Positions 41,380-53,900 of a stretch of 64,000 nt of DNA are shown here, one piece after another (the first letter of the stretch is position 1; each line of letters begins with the position of its first letter). The notes below the pieces were generated by a model. The model ran no database searches. It had not been told where the DNA came from and saw nothing but the letters and a program-made list of their open reading frames with translations. The stretch lies in NCBI RefSeq assembly GCF_011386835.1, contig NC_088792.1, positions 234,862,394 to 234,926,393 of the forward strand, read 5' to 3'. The DNA is from Chrysemys picta bellii. Its lineage: Eukaryota > Chordata > Testudines > Emydidae. Both the position numbers and the translations under genes were made by a program.

Positions 41380-43151
41380 GATACCACAGTGATGGGTGCA
41401 GAACAAGAACCTTAATAAAAGAAAAGAAAAAAGACCAAACTTCCTCTCTTTCCCAAAATATGCATCCAGATTCTTCTGTCATTTATGTCAGAGAGAAAAG
41501 AATCAGGCCCATGATCTTCAAATAATTAATTGCACACTAATATAGTTCTCTACAGCTGTGCTCTATCTAAATGTAATGTACTTTCTGGCTTAACAATTTT
41601 GAGATACAGACACAACTTTCATAATATATGAGACAGGGTGCAGATGACTTGGATCTTCAGCACTTTAAAACAGACTCACAATAGAAAACTGAAAATCTGC
41701 ATACCAGCTTTCAGCTGTGCATTCGCTGACGACTCAATTCAAGTTTACTCAGAAAGTAAGTATCATAACAGGAGTTCAACTAATTATAGTAATATTACTA
41801 AATATCAGTTATGTTGATATTGCACTAACACTGAACTACAACAGCTGGAAGGAGAGGAGAATTATATAGCAGAAACAGATGCATTTCTTACATGCTGTGT
41901 GTGAGAACTTCTCTACATACATCTGCAATTTTTTAAAATTCCTCCTACTTCTTACAACAACCTTTTGCTAATTTTCTACAATTTTCTGCTCCACTAACTT
42001 AAAAGTCATTTCCTTAAGAAAACACATGACAGACAACTTGAGTGACTGATTATATTGTGCCATCACTTTGTTTTTCTCTGAGGCCTTTCTTTAAGAGGAT
42101 GGATGTTAGTGTAAATGACAGAAAGGGGAGCTTCGCATAGGATTTCACTTCTGTTCAAAGACGAGCTAATGCAACCTCACTGAGGTGCAATCAACTTGAC
42201 AAATGGATGCTGTGCAACCCCGTGCCTCCCACTGAAACCCGAGCGCCTGATTTACACAATATTCTCCCTGTAAACTGAAGCAAGAACAAATTCCAGACAG
42301 ACTTAATGCTGCTTTGCTGTATAATGGGTTGATTTAATAATTCTTCCCACGTAATGAAATCTGATAATACTGGGAAAAAATACATCAGAAAGAATGGAAT
42401 ACATTAATGAACTTGTAAAAATTCACTTAAATCTCAACAAGTTCAGTAAACAAAAAAGAAACTTAGCTCAAACCAGGAATGTCTTTATATGCAGCCAGTG
42501 GTTCACATATTTAAGAATGCAGTTAGTAACAGATGTCAGGTTTCTAGTTACACCTAACAGCATACATCATACCTTTCTTAAGATGATCAAGAAAAGAAAA
42601 ACACTTAAATATCAAAGTAAGCTTTGAAACGTGTTAGTTAGTATGTCTCACATTCCCCTGTTTCCCCAAACCTCACAAATTCTGTTATACCAAATGATTT
42701 CACAGGAAAATGTAAGTCAGGAAGAAAAAGGTTTTTCCCCCAAGACTCAGTATTCCTTGATTATCTGGACCATAAAAAGAGGATAAGACAAGAAACTCGA
42801 TAATAGTTTTTTAAAATCTAACTTTCTGGTACCATCTATTGAAAACAACTTAAGATAATTTAGTTTAAAAATCACTTTTATACCTGTGTGACTAAATCCA
42901 CAAAAATTTTCTTAATGTTTCTATAAGGAAAAAAGCAATAGAGAATGACTGTTTTTTTTTAAAGAATTAAAATTTCTTTCTAGCACATGACTGTAAACTA
43001 CCCAGATTGGCATTGTTTCCTACAAATAAACATTGTGCCTGCAGACCACAATTGCAATCAGAAATTTTTCACACATGTAAAAGTTGAATAGTGCAGAAAT
43101 TTTAGGATTCTATTTACTTTGCTGTTGTCACAAATAAAAGAAAAAAAAAAC
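41380..43151. other. Non-coding DNA; possibly 3' UTR of the exon at 43152
   Basis: No gene or bounded repeat recognised. If 43152-43308 is a host terminal exon on the minus strand, the adjoining few hundred bases (down from 43151) would be its untranslated region. The A-run at 43140-43150 lies directly after its stop. Confidence 0.35.
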
Positions 43152-43308
43152 TTATACAAACATTTCATGCTGAAGTGAATGGATTTCAACAGCTGCTGAT
43201 TTGGTGACATCGGGAATCCCAATGGAGATGTCCTGCTGAATTAACGTCTTGGAAATGTTAAAAAGAAACTTCAAACAGACCTTGTTTAGCAGGCGGTCGA
43301 AGATCTCT
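43152..43308 (-). CDS. Candidate host terminal coding exon, unidentified gene
   Basis: On the minus strand an acceptor-like 'cttcacatgatccccacag' leads into an open frame of 51 codons plus stop: 'EIFDRLLNKVCLKFLFNISK', then 'TLIQQDISIGIPDVTKSAAV', ending 'EIHSLQHEMFV' and TAA at 43152-43154. Composition is balanced and protein-like, unlike the surrounding AT-rich DNA, and no transposon motif is present. The frame stays open upstream to a TAG about 20 bp before, so an alternative acceptor (ending 'ctctgctag') is possible. I do not recognise the protein. It may be the last exon of a gene whose other exons lie at higher coordinates or outside the window. Confidence 0.5.
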
Positions 43309-43330
43309 CTGTGGGGATCATGTGAAGACT

Positions 43331-46164
43331 AGCAGAGCAGTCACTCAGTCATGAATCAGACTTGTCAATAGTTGCCTATTTTCTCAACAGGTGTCTCAAT
43401 CATCAACACAATCCTTTCCCCCCATAATCCTCTTATTTAACAGAAATCACCTACCATCTGTACTGTACAATAGTTCTGCTAATACAAATCTTATCTTATT
43501 GATTGCCCAATAACTCACCTCTCTCTAATGTGATTATTTAATTTTATATTTGCTCTTAACCATCTTCTACCCTGCCTACTTACAGAAACACAGAAAGTAT
43601 GAGAACTGTAGTGCAGGAGTTATAAAGCATTTAATCCTTTGTTATTGCTGTAGATGAGCACAGCAAACACTATTCTATCATTCCCTGTTTTATGACATAT
43701 TTATACATTGCTGTTATATTGCAGGTTCTTGTTATTAGTCATTGCTCAATAATAATCCTGCATTAGAAGAGAAATTATATATTTTGTGGAAATGATAAAC
43801 CTAACCTTAATATAAACAAGAAGGTAGGAAAAATATTCTCACTGAGGGACTGCATCTCCATCAAACCAATTAAACATAGCATTTTAAGAACTCTCTCCAA
43901 AGCCATTTTCAGGGAGAAAAATAACTTCCCATTTAATGTGTTCTAAATAATCTTGATTCGCTAGGTTCAACAGTATTTTTGCAACTGAAATTAGGTACTT
44001 TTCTAAAGCCTAAATAGCTAACTTACTTTATATGTGCAAGTACAGACATAACTAAATACAAATCATAAGTAAGTTCTTCATGATCATAGGCTATCAGAAA
44101 TCCAGACATTTGAAACTTATTAGGAAATTTAAAATTACATACAATTTGTCACCTTAAGAAAGTGTCTAAATACACATGCCAATGTTTTTTGAATGACATC
44201 AGTGTCAAACATCACACATAAAAAGAGACAGATTCTTTTTCTTTTATTACATAGAGTCTGGGTCAAAAGGAAGTGACAAACCAGTAAATTTTCTAACAAA
44301 CTTAATGAGCTTGGATAAATTAAATTATTTACAATTTGAGCTAATTTATTCATTCAAACCTGTGTTGCTCATTTACATTCTAAACTTCTTGCTGTTATTT
44401 GTTTTAATTTTCTGACCTCATCCTTTGTATTTATAGAATATCAATCTCCTATGGAATATCTGTTTTGTAAAACAATTAGAGCACTTTATCAGCAATATGC
44501 ATGATATCTGCAGTTTCATTCCTACAGCAAGGACGGCACCATTCCTGCATGACTCAAAAATCAAACATAAAAAGAAACTCACCAAACAAAAAAAAAGTCA
44601 CAGCTTTGCTGCAGATCATAAGCCTCTTCATATCAAACCTTTATAAACAAGCTCCCCAAGGAAGTTAAATTCTCCAAACATACTGTTCAATTTAATAATT
44701 TCCAAATGCCTCTGAATCTCATGTCAAATGAAGCTAGAAAGTAAAACTTTTTCAGTTTGATATCACCAACTCTATGTCAAAAATTTTCCACATAGTTGAA
44801 TAACATGAAAGTGCAGCAGTAGTTCCTGTCACTCTCAATTTAAAAACTTACAATATACTACCTTGGAGCAAAGACTTGTTTAAATACTATCTGTAACATC
44901 AGTAAACTATGTGTACCACCTGTGCTGTAACTTGAATTACCAAAACGCAAGACTAAACAAAGAGAGCATCTCAGATTTCAGCAGGAAGACCATTTGTATT
45001 AATAGAAGTTCACATCAAAATCAAATGAATCACTACATTCCAATTTTAAAATGTTATTCAATTATATATCTCATATACACACACTATTCATTATACAGGA
45101 TATACTACAGAGACAGGCCTATTAAAGTACCTGGATAAACAGAGAGATACACATAGTATAGCCCAGATCTTGGAAACACTAGGTATGTGAGTAACATTAC
45201 ACATAAGCCATCCCATTGGAATCAAGTTAAGTACATGCATAAATGTTTCTGTAATTCACATTAAAGCGCAGGTAGCATATGTAGGTGAGACATATTCATT
45301 AAATACTATTTGAAACATCAGTAATCAAACAAGTCTTTGCTTTGAGGTAACGTGTCAGAAGTTTTTAAATTGAAGGTGACAGGAATTACAGTTTCAATTT
45401 CATGCTATCCAACAGCATGAAAGAATTTTGGCAGGCAGCTGGAATGATCAACTGATTTTTTTCAATGGGATCACTCAGAAGTGTAATGTTGCTCCCACAT
45501 GTAGGTGTTTGCAGGATCAGGATGCAGAATGTTTCTAAAATTTTTATGTTATCTGAAGTCAGTTTTGTCGGTTACATATAAGACATCAAATAGTAAAATA
45601 TATAGGCAGACATATTCAGGGAACATAAATACATTCCTGTATGAAAAGTTCCTTTAAAGTATATTAAACTATATTTTCTAAAGCACAAAAGCTGAGCTCA
45701 CTTAAAGCATGATCCTGCCAGGTGCCAAACACTGACTGAGCAGTGCTGAGTGGGTGCTCAGTCACATTCAGGTAGCATTCAGTATCTGAACTTTGTAGGA
45801 TCGGAGTGTAACACAACAAATCCAGCAGATTAAAATTTTAAAGTGTATTACCAACAACTGAATTGAAACAGATCACGACAGAAAATGGTAGTTTTAGGGT
45901 AAGTTGGTCTTTGCCCTTAAATGTAAAGATTTTCTACTTCCAATGTACGCTATAAATCCTCGTTGCATTCTGTTCTCACCCACAAAGACCATGAATCTAT
46001 GGTGATGTAGGTATACTAGTGCAAACATCTGACGTTGACACACTGCCATGGTGCAACCTGGAGCTTTCATTGGGGTGAAATGCACTGATGCTAGCTCCAT
46101 CTTACATGGGTGTAGCACCTCAACACCAGGGCTTGCATGAATAATCAATTGCACATGTGTTTGC
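43331..46164. other. Intron-like AT-rich DNA
   Basis: No gene recognised. Contains two weak copies of the dispersed repeat described at 40301 (about 45190-45265 and 45470-45530). Confidence 0.4.
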
Positions 46165-46745
46165 AGAGTGATGCCATAGCTAAGAGAGCAAATGTGATCC
46201 TTGGAAGTTTAAGCAGGGGACTATCAACTAGAATTGGGGAGGTGTTATCATCACTGTATGAGGCATTAGTGAGACCATTGCTGAAATACTGTGTCCAGTT
46301 CTGGAGTCTACTCTTTAAAAAGGACATTGACAAATTGGAAAGGATTCAGAAAAGAGCTACAAGGATGATACGAAGTATGGAAAATCTTCCTTACATTGAG
46401 AGAACAACAAAGCTAAAATGGGGGAAAGAATTCTGAGACTAGAGGGCTCTTTAATCTAGCAGACCAAAGCACAACAAGATCTAATCAGTTGAACCTGAAG
46501 CTACACAAATTCAGATTAGAAATATGGTGCAAGTTTTAACAGGATAATTAACCATTGGAACAACTTACCTAGCTATGCGAAGTCTTTAAATCAAGACTGG
46601 ATGTCTTTCTAAAAAAGATTCTCTAGCTCCACCAGAAGCTGGAATTAGTGGGTGAAATTCTATGGCCTGTGTTATGCAGAAGATCAGACTACATGATCAT
46701 AAACAAGATCAGACTACATTTCTGTCCTTGAAATCTCTGAATCAG
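46165..46745 (+). pseudogene. CR1 LINE ORF2 C-terminus and 3' end
   Basis: Frame 46137-46436 matches the CR1 ORF2 C-terminus: 'DAIAKRANVILGSLSRG', 'SLYEALVRPLLKYCVQFWS' and 'DIDKLERIQKRATRMIRSME'. The frame then breaks, and the 3' UTR continues with 'ggttgaacctgaag'-like blocks and ends with 'gcagaagatcagactacat', the complement of the CR1 3' terminus seen in opposite orientation at 16746 and 60201. The copy is 5'-truncated, as is usual for CR1. Confidence 0.82.
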
Positions 46746-49364
46746 TGTAGCTACAGTGTAGCTACAATGCCAAAAAACCACTATAGAAAAGGTCTGAGTG
46801 TGCACACCTGCAGTTTCCATTGTATTCTTTGTTTGTTGGAGAAAAATGGGATTTGACACTACTTCTGCCCTCATAGTCGCTAAAACCAGTGCATCCTCCA
46901 AGAGCTGTTAAGGCTGGGCTCATCCATACAATTGCCATCTCACTGGCTGTCAACTGGCTCTTGGGTAGCTCAGTATTCATTGTAAAATGAACGTAGGTCT
47001 AGATCAAGCTCTTAGTACACCTCCCCAAGGGGAGCATAAGGAGGCATTGTATCCCTTAAGGCTACAATTTAGCCCATAAACCTCAAGTGTGACAGGCAGT
47101 GACCTCCCTTTGACATCAGTCAATTTACCTCTACCTTTCCATGCTTCCCCCTTGTCTTTTTTCAAACCATTAACACAAATTTCCTCTTTAGTCTCCTCGG
47201 GCCAGCAAGTGGATACCAACACCATCTGCCTCATGAAAAAAAACAAGAATTATCAGAAGAAAATAAAAGCGAACGAATGGAGATTCAGAGTATGAATTAT
47301 TAGTATTATTGGCTGGAATCTGCAGTTTCCCAGTCATCCTCATGGAAGACTGTAGTACTGCATTTGTCTGTGTGACACTGTGTGAGGCCCTTAGGCCTGG
47401 TCTATGTACAAAAACTGCACTGGTTTAATCAAAGGCATCATATTAAACACACCCAGTGCAACTCTGTATGTGGACTCTTTACATTTAAAGTTTAAGCCTG
47501 GTTTATGTTGATTTAGCTTGCACCTGTAACTGTGTAAATCTATGCAGACCAGTTCTCATTAAGTCCAATAGAACTATTCACATGCATAAAGTTATACACA
47601 TATGTAAATATTCCCAGGATCAGGACACAGATCAGATTTTCAAAGTGGACTTTCATTTTGGGTACCAATTTGAGACATTCGGGGTCTGAATTTTAGAAGT
47701 GCTGAGCACCTACATCTGAAGATGCTGAGAGCTGTGAGTGCTCAGTGCTTCTGAAAATCAGGACCAATGGGTCAAGCTGGATGTCCAGAATCAGAGGGCA
47801 TTTCTGAAAATGTGACCCTTTGCCTTTTCCTCAAGGTCTGCATATGTTTTCATTAGTGCCTTGGGTCACTGTTCTGTATATTTTTGAAACTTCACAACCA
47901 AATAATTTTCTGTGCTAAAATTACCTACCAACTATCATTATCCCATTGTTTACGCACAGTCCATTACATCACTGACATAACAAAACTTGTTTCAGCATTT
48001 TAAGAAGAATGTCTTAACACTACAACCTGAAGGCTGTGCAATAAGGCTTTTTTTGTTATGCCTCTCATTCTCTCCATCACCCACAAATCTTTAAGGCTGA
48101 GAGGAATCTATTAATTTTTGTTTAATCCAATCATAACTTTGTCCCAAAACAAAGTGCTTTTCCAAGCTGTCTTCAGCGCATTTTAATCACATTGCCTTGT
48201 ACTATAGCATTGTTGGTTTATTACAGGTTATTCTCCAGTTCAAACCCTCATTCCAGATGTTCCTTATGTTCTTTTACACTTTCCTTGAGTTCTATACTTC
48301 CTGCTTTTGCATTAGTTTCAATACTGTTCACTTCACTCTATAACTTACTTTGCTAGTTTTTCCCTTTAGTACTTTAACACACTGCATGTTGTAGTATTGT
48401 ATTTCCACAGTCCACATAGGTACACAAACCTGTTGACTTGTTTTTCTGAAGGCCATATCTTAGTGAACACAGGATATTCTGCTTTTGAGGTCAAAGTTTA
48501 GCTTGCTCTTCTTGCATTCAGTGACACCTTTTTATATAAAACACAGCCTTGACAATTCAACTTGACTGCTGGCTTAAGGCATGTCATTTTTTTGACAGAC
48601 AAGTAAATATGACTAGGTTTTTCATTATCATCATGGTGAAAACAGGCAAGTAGATTTTGTGCCTGGTAAGTAAACTCAAAGACCAATTTTTCAGGGTAGA
48701 TACAACATGCCCTGAAATATGTGTTAGCACATTAATTTCTCTTATTGAACAACTGACACATGATGTAGTGAAAAGTCTATCCTCTTCTCCCCATGCACTG
48801 ATGCAGAACCCCAACCACATTTCAGCTGTTAACTGTAATGTACTTTATTTTTTCCTTTTCAGTATGTCTCTGTAAACTTTTGCATTGAATAATAAAGTCA
48901 GGTGTCCCAATTGCAGAGCTTGTTTAAATTTTCAACTGAAATGTTCATTATGTGATGTTGATCTTTTAGCACCTGACACTTAGTATGTGTAACTGCCATG
49001 GGGAAGGGAACATAATACTCAGAAAGAATACAAGTCCAACAGCAGGTTTGCATTCTCAGCCCACTATCTATAAAAGTTGGGGGCAACTGTAGCTTCTGCT
49101 TAAAGTCAGAGAGACACTAATGCAAAGCATCTTGTGAGAGCTGGACAAATTAAAATCAGGTCCTTTATCTCCTTTGCTCAGATGTTACCATCTCTAAGTG
49201 TAAAGTAATTAATTTAAAACTATTACTTTCTATTTTAAGTGAAGAGATGTATTCTCTCAAACACAATTTCCTCACACTCTACTAACCACAGAGAAGAACG
49301 GCTAGAAGCTACAAATCTTTAGGTTCTCCACTGATGCATTAACTAAACAAAAAAGACAACTTTA
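46746..49364. other. Non-coding DNA with fragments of dispersed repeats
   Basis: A TIR-like 'ttaggcctggtctatgtac' at 47391 marks a decayed miniature element (about 47391-47510). At 47545-47640 is a copy of the repeat described at 40301. A block at 47630-47830 resembles the repeat shared by 30297 and 31850. No gene is recognised. Confidence 0.4.
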
Positions 49365-50350
49365 CTTGTTTCAGAAGGCTTTATTAGAACAGGAATCTTT
49401 GAAGACAAACACAAAAGATTCTAGTATGTTTAGATTTTATAATGTAAACAACTAATTTAATGCATCACTAATGATATACAATAGACGCCATCTTGCAACA
49501 CGAATGCAAGTAAGACACTGATGTAATCTGTGAGAGATTTCAAAGCAATTAATTTGGGAATCAGAAAAGAACCTCCATTGTGTAAACTCTTCCTGTTTTT
49601 TTTTAAGTAACAATTAGAAACTGTAGCCATTTGCAGTTGTTAAATAAAGTTAACAAGCCATCACTAGAAGTGGCTTCTACACTCTAAAGAACATTTGGCA
49701 GATGTATAGACTTAACTTTCTAGTGAAGATTATTGGTTGGAAGGTTTTTAAAGTGCGTTTTAGTTAGGATTTCCACAAATCATTTAGGTTTTTTAATTTA
49801 TGGTCATAAAACTATAAAAAGTTTTGCAAAAGTTCTCAAAATGCTTCAGCATAGCTCAATTGTGCAATCCTCCCTGGCATGTCATCAGACTCTTTAGATG
49901 CTCAGACCTTTTGTTCTGCAAGGGCAAATGAAGCCCAAAGAGAATGTTTTATATTAGGTACAGTTTTCCTTCACAGTTCTACCAATGCACCTCAGCCTTG
50001 AACTGCAATAACTCTTAATATTGTAGCAACTGGCTCACAGACAATAGCGACTAATCCTGCCATATGGTGCTCTCCGTGCAGTGGAGATGTGATGTGGACA
50101 ATCCCCACTAGGAATTAGAATGAATCCACCAAACATTCGTCACTTCTTCTACACCATCTTTTAAAACTAAGATTTCAAGAAGTGAAAGTTTATTACATTC
50201 ATGATTTGTGAAGCCAATTTCCCCAAAATATCTTTGAAGCCACAACTGTCCAGACAATGCCCCTTTCTCTCTTGCCTAGCTCCCTTTTAAGCCCACATCA
50301 CCTTATGCAATGATTATGGAGATTAGACAACAATGTCAAATGGTCCCTCC
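49365..50350 (-). other. Candidate 3' UTR of a minus-strand transcript
   Basis: The minus strand reads 'ttctaataaagccttctg' at about 49370-49388 (AATAAA, complement 49380-49385), followed after about 20 bp by a T/G-rich stretch 'gttgtcttttttgtttag', the layout of a cleavage and polyadenylation site. The preceding 900 bp are AT-rich and free of recognised repeats, with another AATAAA near 50192-50197. No coding exon is seen nearby. Confidence 0.35.
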
Positions 50351-50621
50351 TAGTTTTAATGCTCTATTAGTTTAGTGATTGTCACTCACAAACATGTCCA
50401 CATGCACAACGATGGGCATGTTCTCGCACACATTAATTAATTTGCTTATTCATTTTGAGACATAATCCTGTTAATTGATGTACACTGGAAACCAAGGCCC
50501 CAATCCTGCATTGTTCTCTGCATTGATGGACTGATGCACCTGTGCAGAGCCTCACTGCTATCAGTAGGGCTTCATATGGGCACAGTAGTCTGCCCACATA
50601 ATTGACAAAGTGGTATAGGCA

Positions 50622-50742
50622 GTGTTGTTGTAGGCGTGTTGGTCCCAGGATATTAGGGAGACAAGGTGGGTGAGGTAATATCTTTTATTGGACCAACTTC
50701 TGTTGGTGAGAGAGACAAGCTTTTGAGCTTACATCCGTGTAA
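50622..50742 (-). repeat. Hammerhead-like family copy
   Basis: Well-conserved copy with 'ttggtcccaggatattaggg', 'agacaaggtgggtgaggtaa' and 'accaacttctgttggtgag', ending at 'gacaagcttttgagctt'. It is truncated just before the core stem. It directly precedes a Gypsy fragment. Confidence 0.75.
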
Positions 50743-50764
50743 GTTCTACAGACGTCAGCTCTAT

Positions 50765-51060
50765 CATAAGGCCCCTTCAAGGCAGGAGAGGTCGATTACA
50801 GGATATGGAAACCCAGGAAAAGGAAGTCTACTCAGGTGTATAACATTAACCTGCTGAAGGCCTGGAAGGGACAAGAGAGCCTCCCCATCAGCCCATTCCC
50901 CCCAGATCCACAACTCGGACCTCAGACCTTGGCACCAGGAGGCTACACACCAGTACCTGCAGGGAAGGGTCTTCAGCCTGACCAAGAGCAACTGGTACAT
51001 ACCAGTGGTCAAATTATTTCCTGAGGTGTTTTTGGTGGAACCTGGGATATAATGTGGCAT
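50765..51060 (+). pseudogene. Fragment of a second Gmr1-like Gypsy element (integrase C-terminus)
   Basis: Frame 50836-51024 reads 'MYNINLLKAWKGQESLPISP' and then 'LGPQTLAPGGYT'. This is the conserved end of Gmr1-like integrase, where 'YHINLLKAWK' normally precedes the RT region. It corresponds to the frameshifted stretch near 35160-35380 in the larger element. Orientation is opposite to that element. Only about 0.3 kb remains. Confidence 0.7.
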
Positions 51061-52558
51061 AGGGCTAAATATTACAATTAAGAATCATTTCAAATCAGAA
51101 ACTCATACAAGTGTATTGTGGTGGGAATAGTTTACTGCATTAACTGTTTAAAAAGAGTGTTAAACATTTATGAACTATAATAAAGTCAGAGTGATTTATT
51201 TAACAACCTTACATTGAACTGATGGCCACACACAATTGAAGGTTTATGCTCCCAACCATCAATTCAAGCTACTGGAATTGCAGCTCTTGCAAACAACAGG
51301 TGTCCTGCTTATTTATATGAATGTGCAGAGAGTATATTAATTGCTCAGGGTAACTAAATTATATGGCATTGAATCTGTTCTGCAGCACGTGTCTCATTTA
51401 AGTGGATGTGCCTTTATCAGGTTGCAGTCAAACAACCTACTGTATTAGATTTACAAATGTTTAACAAGATGCACAGGTGATAGGCTGAAAAGTCAATAGA
51501 GCTTCAGCAGCTGTTGTACAAGGTTGAAACATGCTGACTAGGCATGAAAATAGGGCTTACAGTGGAATACTTAAAGGATAGTCTGCCTTATGTTTGTATG
51601 TAGAACACATAACACATAATATAAATAACTATGATATACTTATACATTCTATGTAATTTTTACTTGGCCTAAGCAATTTGGGAGACAGAATGCTCTATAT
51701 TACCCACACTGAGAAGAGCCAGGTCTCCTGTCTTCCTGAGCCTAACCATACAACATGATTTTAAAATACAAAAATGAATGAAGAGTTCTCTCACTGACAG
51801 CTGAAGATGAGACTAATGCTGAGGGATTAAAATTTTCAGCTATTGTCGACACGGGACAGAGAAAATCATATGTCGGGAGAAGGCATTTTGGTGTGTATGG
51901 ATGGAAGGGCGAGGGGATTCTATCTGAAGGTGGTATATTAAGTTAAATGGCCCTTGTAGCCTGCCCTGGATGTCACTACTCTTCAGTCACCAATATTTAG
52001 TGGCCAAGAGGTTTGAACAATATTGTCACCAGCAGGGGATGTGGTGGTGTAGATGATATGATTGGTTGTAGGAGATTATGCCCTTTGATCTCTGTAGAGG
52101 TAAAAAGGAGAGACCAAGCAGAGATATAAAAAGAGTAACAGAGATCAGCCTTGATTCAGAAGTTTAATTTTCAGGCCATTGTTTTGGTTTGGCTTGATGT
52201 TTCTATATTGATATTTATATCACTGCTGTGTTGGGGGAAAACAAGTTAGAAGAAATGTGTTTTGCTATTGACTAAAGTTGCTGAGGTTTGTCATCATCCT
52301 GACCTCTTTCTTCCAACATTATGGACCAGTCACTGTGAAAGCTCTGTGTCCTTATTCTTGAGGCTGACAATTTCACTGCAAGGCCTTTCTATTTTCACAG
52401 ACTTTTGGGAGGAGGGAGGTTGAAGAGTGTGATGGCTGGTTGAGGAAGTTGCTGTTTGGTAGGACAATCTGGAGGGAAGGTGTTGCTGTGACTTTTGAAT
52501 TTTTAGTCCTTTGATTATTTCTGTTTTAAATTTTATAACATTTAAAACTAGGAAATGA
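51061..52558. other. Anonymous DNA
   Basis: No gene, RNA gene or bounded repeat recognised. Confidence 0.4.
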
Positions 52559-52930
52559 AGGTTACTTGTTGTAACTGGAGTTCTTCAGGATAGTCTCTGC
52601 ATATTCACACTCTTGGGATGCAGTGCAGCTCAGATGGTGAAACCCTCTGGTAGGAGTTGCTGTGAGAGCTCATGGGCCCCTCCTGTAATTCCTTGAACCT
52701 CTGAGCATGTTCTGAGGGCAAGGCTGTGAAAGGAGATGTGGCGCCATCTGCTGCCTCAGTTCCTTTCAACTGAAGCAGATGGACAGGCATGGATCGCTTG
52801 GATCCGTAGCTTCTGGGTAAATGTATTCCCAGTTCATTGTTCTTTTAGAATAGTTTGTTTATAGTTATTAGTGTTAGATTAAATTTTTAGGATACTTTTT
52901 AGATACTCATGGGACTCGGTACCAGTGTTG

Positions 52931-53117
52931 ATGGTGGATCTGAAGATGAGGAAACATGGCTTTAAAAGATGTACATCATGCCACACAGTCTTCCCAGCAT
53001 CAAATGCCCACACAAGATGTCTCAGGTGCCATGGGGAAGAACATTCTCCTTTGCATTTGCTACCTGCAGCACATTCATGCCCTGGGACTAGAAGGAGAGA
53101 CAAAATAGATTCCTAGC
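52931..53117 (+). pseudogene. DIRS C gag N-terminus
   Basis: Frame 52925-53116: 'MRKHGFKRCTSCHTVFPASN', 'AHTRCLRCHGEEH'. This is the same Cys-rich pattern (C-x2-C ... C-x2-C-x-G-E-x-H) as the gag N-termini of DIRS A and B. A stop follows shortly after. Confidence 0.68.
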
Positions 53118-53167
53118 TCTCTTATTGCAGGAGGCTTTGACTGGTGGTGTGGAAGAGATCTGAAGGG

Positions 53168-53440
53168 AGAGACTCATAGACTTTAAGGTTAGAAGGGACC
53201 ATCATGATCATCTAGTCTGACCTGCACATTGCAGGCCACAGAACCTCACCCACCCACTCCTGTAATAGACAGGAGGCCTGTCTAAGTACTTCCAGATCCA
53301 AGAAGACTAGTATGGTAAAGGCGTTTGCCTTAGCACCAAGCTTCGGTTCCAGGTCAACCGAGCTTTTGGTAGCTAAGTAATCTGATCTGGCTCCTAGATG
53401 CTTAAAACCCTCCTCTGTACGTTGCAAAGAATGCATCTGG
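53168..53440 (-). mobile_element. CR1 3' fragment inserted in DIRS C
   Basis: Left end 'gactcatagactttaaggtt' then 'agaagggaccatcatgatca' and 'tctagtctgacctgcacatt', the CR1 3' terminus with the 3' end at left. It extends about 270 bp before truncation. The two parts of DIRS gag lie on either side. Confidence 0.8.
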
Positions 53441-53890
53441 GGCTACTTTGATGTATCAGACACTGTAGCCAGATTGGCTGTTTCTTCCATAACTCTCTGC
53501 AAACACGAGTGGCTAAGGGCTCCCTCTTGGCCTCTAGAGACAAAATCTAAAATAGAGGATCTTCCTTTCAATGGAAACGGTCTATTCATGTTAAAACTGA
53601 TGAAGTTTTAGAAAAAGATGAAAGAAACACAGTCTACCACAAGATCTTTGAAATTGTTACAAGCTTTTACAAGAAGAACTCCTGCTCCTATGTTTAGATA
53701 TCACAGGCACTACTACCTGTGTTGTTGTTGTTGTTCTTCATTTTACTCCACTCAGAGAAGACAGCAGCAACCAAATCAACAGCAATCCTCTCAGTTTCAA
53801 CAGAGGAAGAGATCCTTCAAATTTCAGATGAAGACGAAGGCCTCTTCAGCTACATCTTTGTTGCCTAATGTTACACTGCAAGTTTGACAT
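53441..53890 (+). pseudogene. DIRS C gag C-terminal half
   Basis: The reading from about 53450 gives 'YFDVSDTVARLAVSSITLCK', 'HEWLRAPSWPLE' and 'KIEDLPFNGNGLF', like the conserved gag segment of DIRS A at 9523-9732. After a stop, 53618-53887 continues with 'MKETQSTTRSLKLLQAF', a Cys-rich and then Gln-rich tail. It is more diverged from A than B is. Confidence 0.62.
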
Positions 53891-53900
53891 AAGGATCAAG

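Larger units (their letters stand above)
52559..53900 (+). mobile_element. DIRS fragment C: 5' end and gag, split by CR1
   Basis: The left boundary reads 'ggttacttgttgtaactgg', the same GTTAC...GTAAC terminal motif as DIRS A and B, here at the 5' side of a plus-strand element. A terminal-repeat-like leader is followed by gag in two parts (52931-53117 and 53441-53890) separated by a CR1 3' fragment (53168-53440). RT and recombinase are not found downstream, so only the 5' part remains. Confidence 0.7.

Noticed and set aside
43652..43760. Possible microRNA-like hairpin in AT-rich DNA
   Set aside because: No clear stem could be drawn by eye. Nothing separates it from background.
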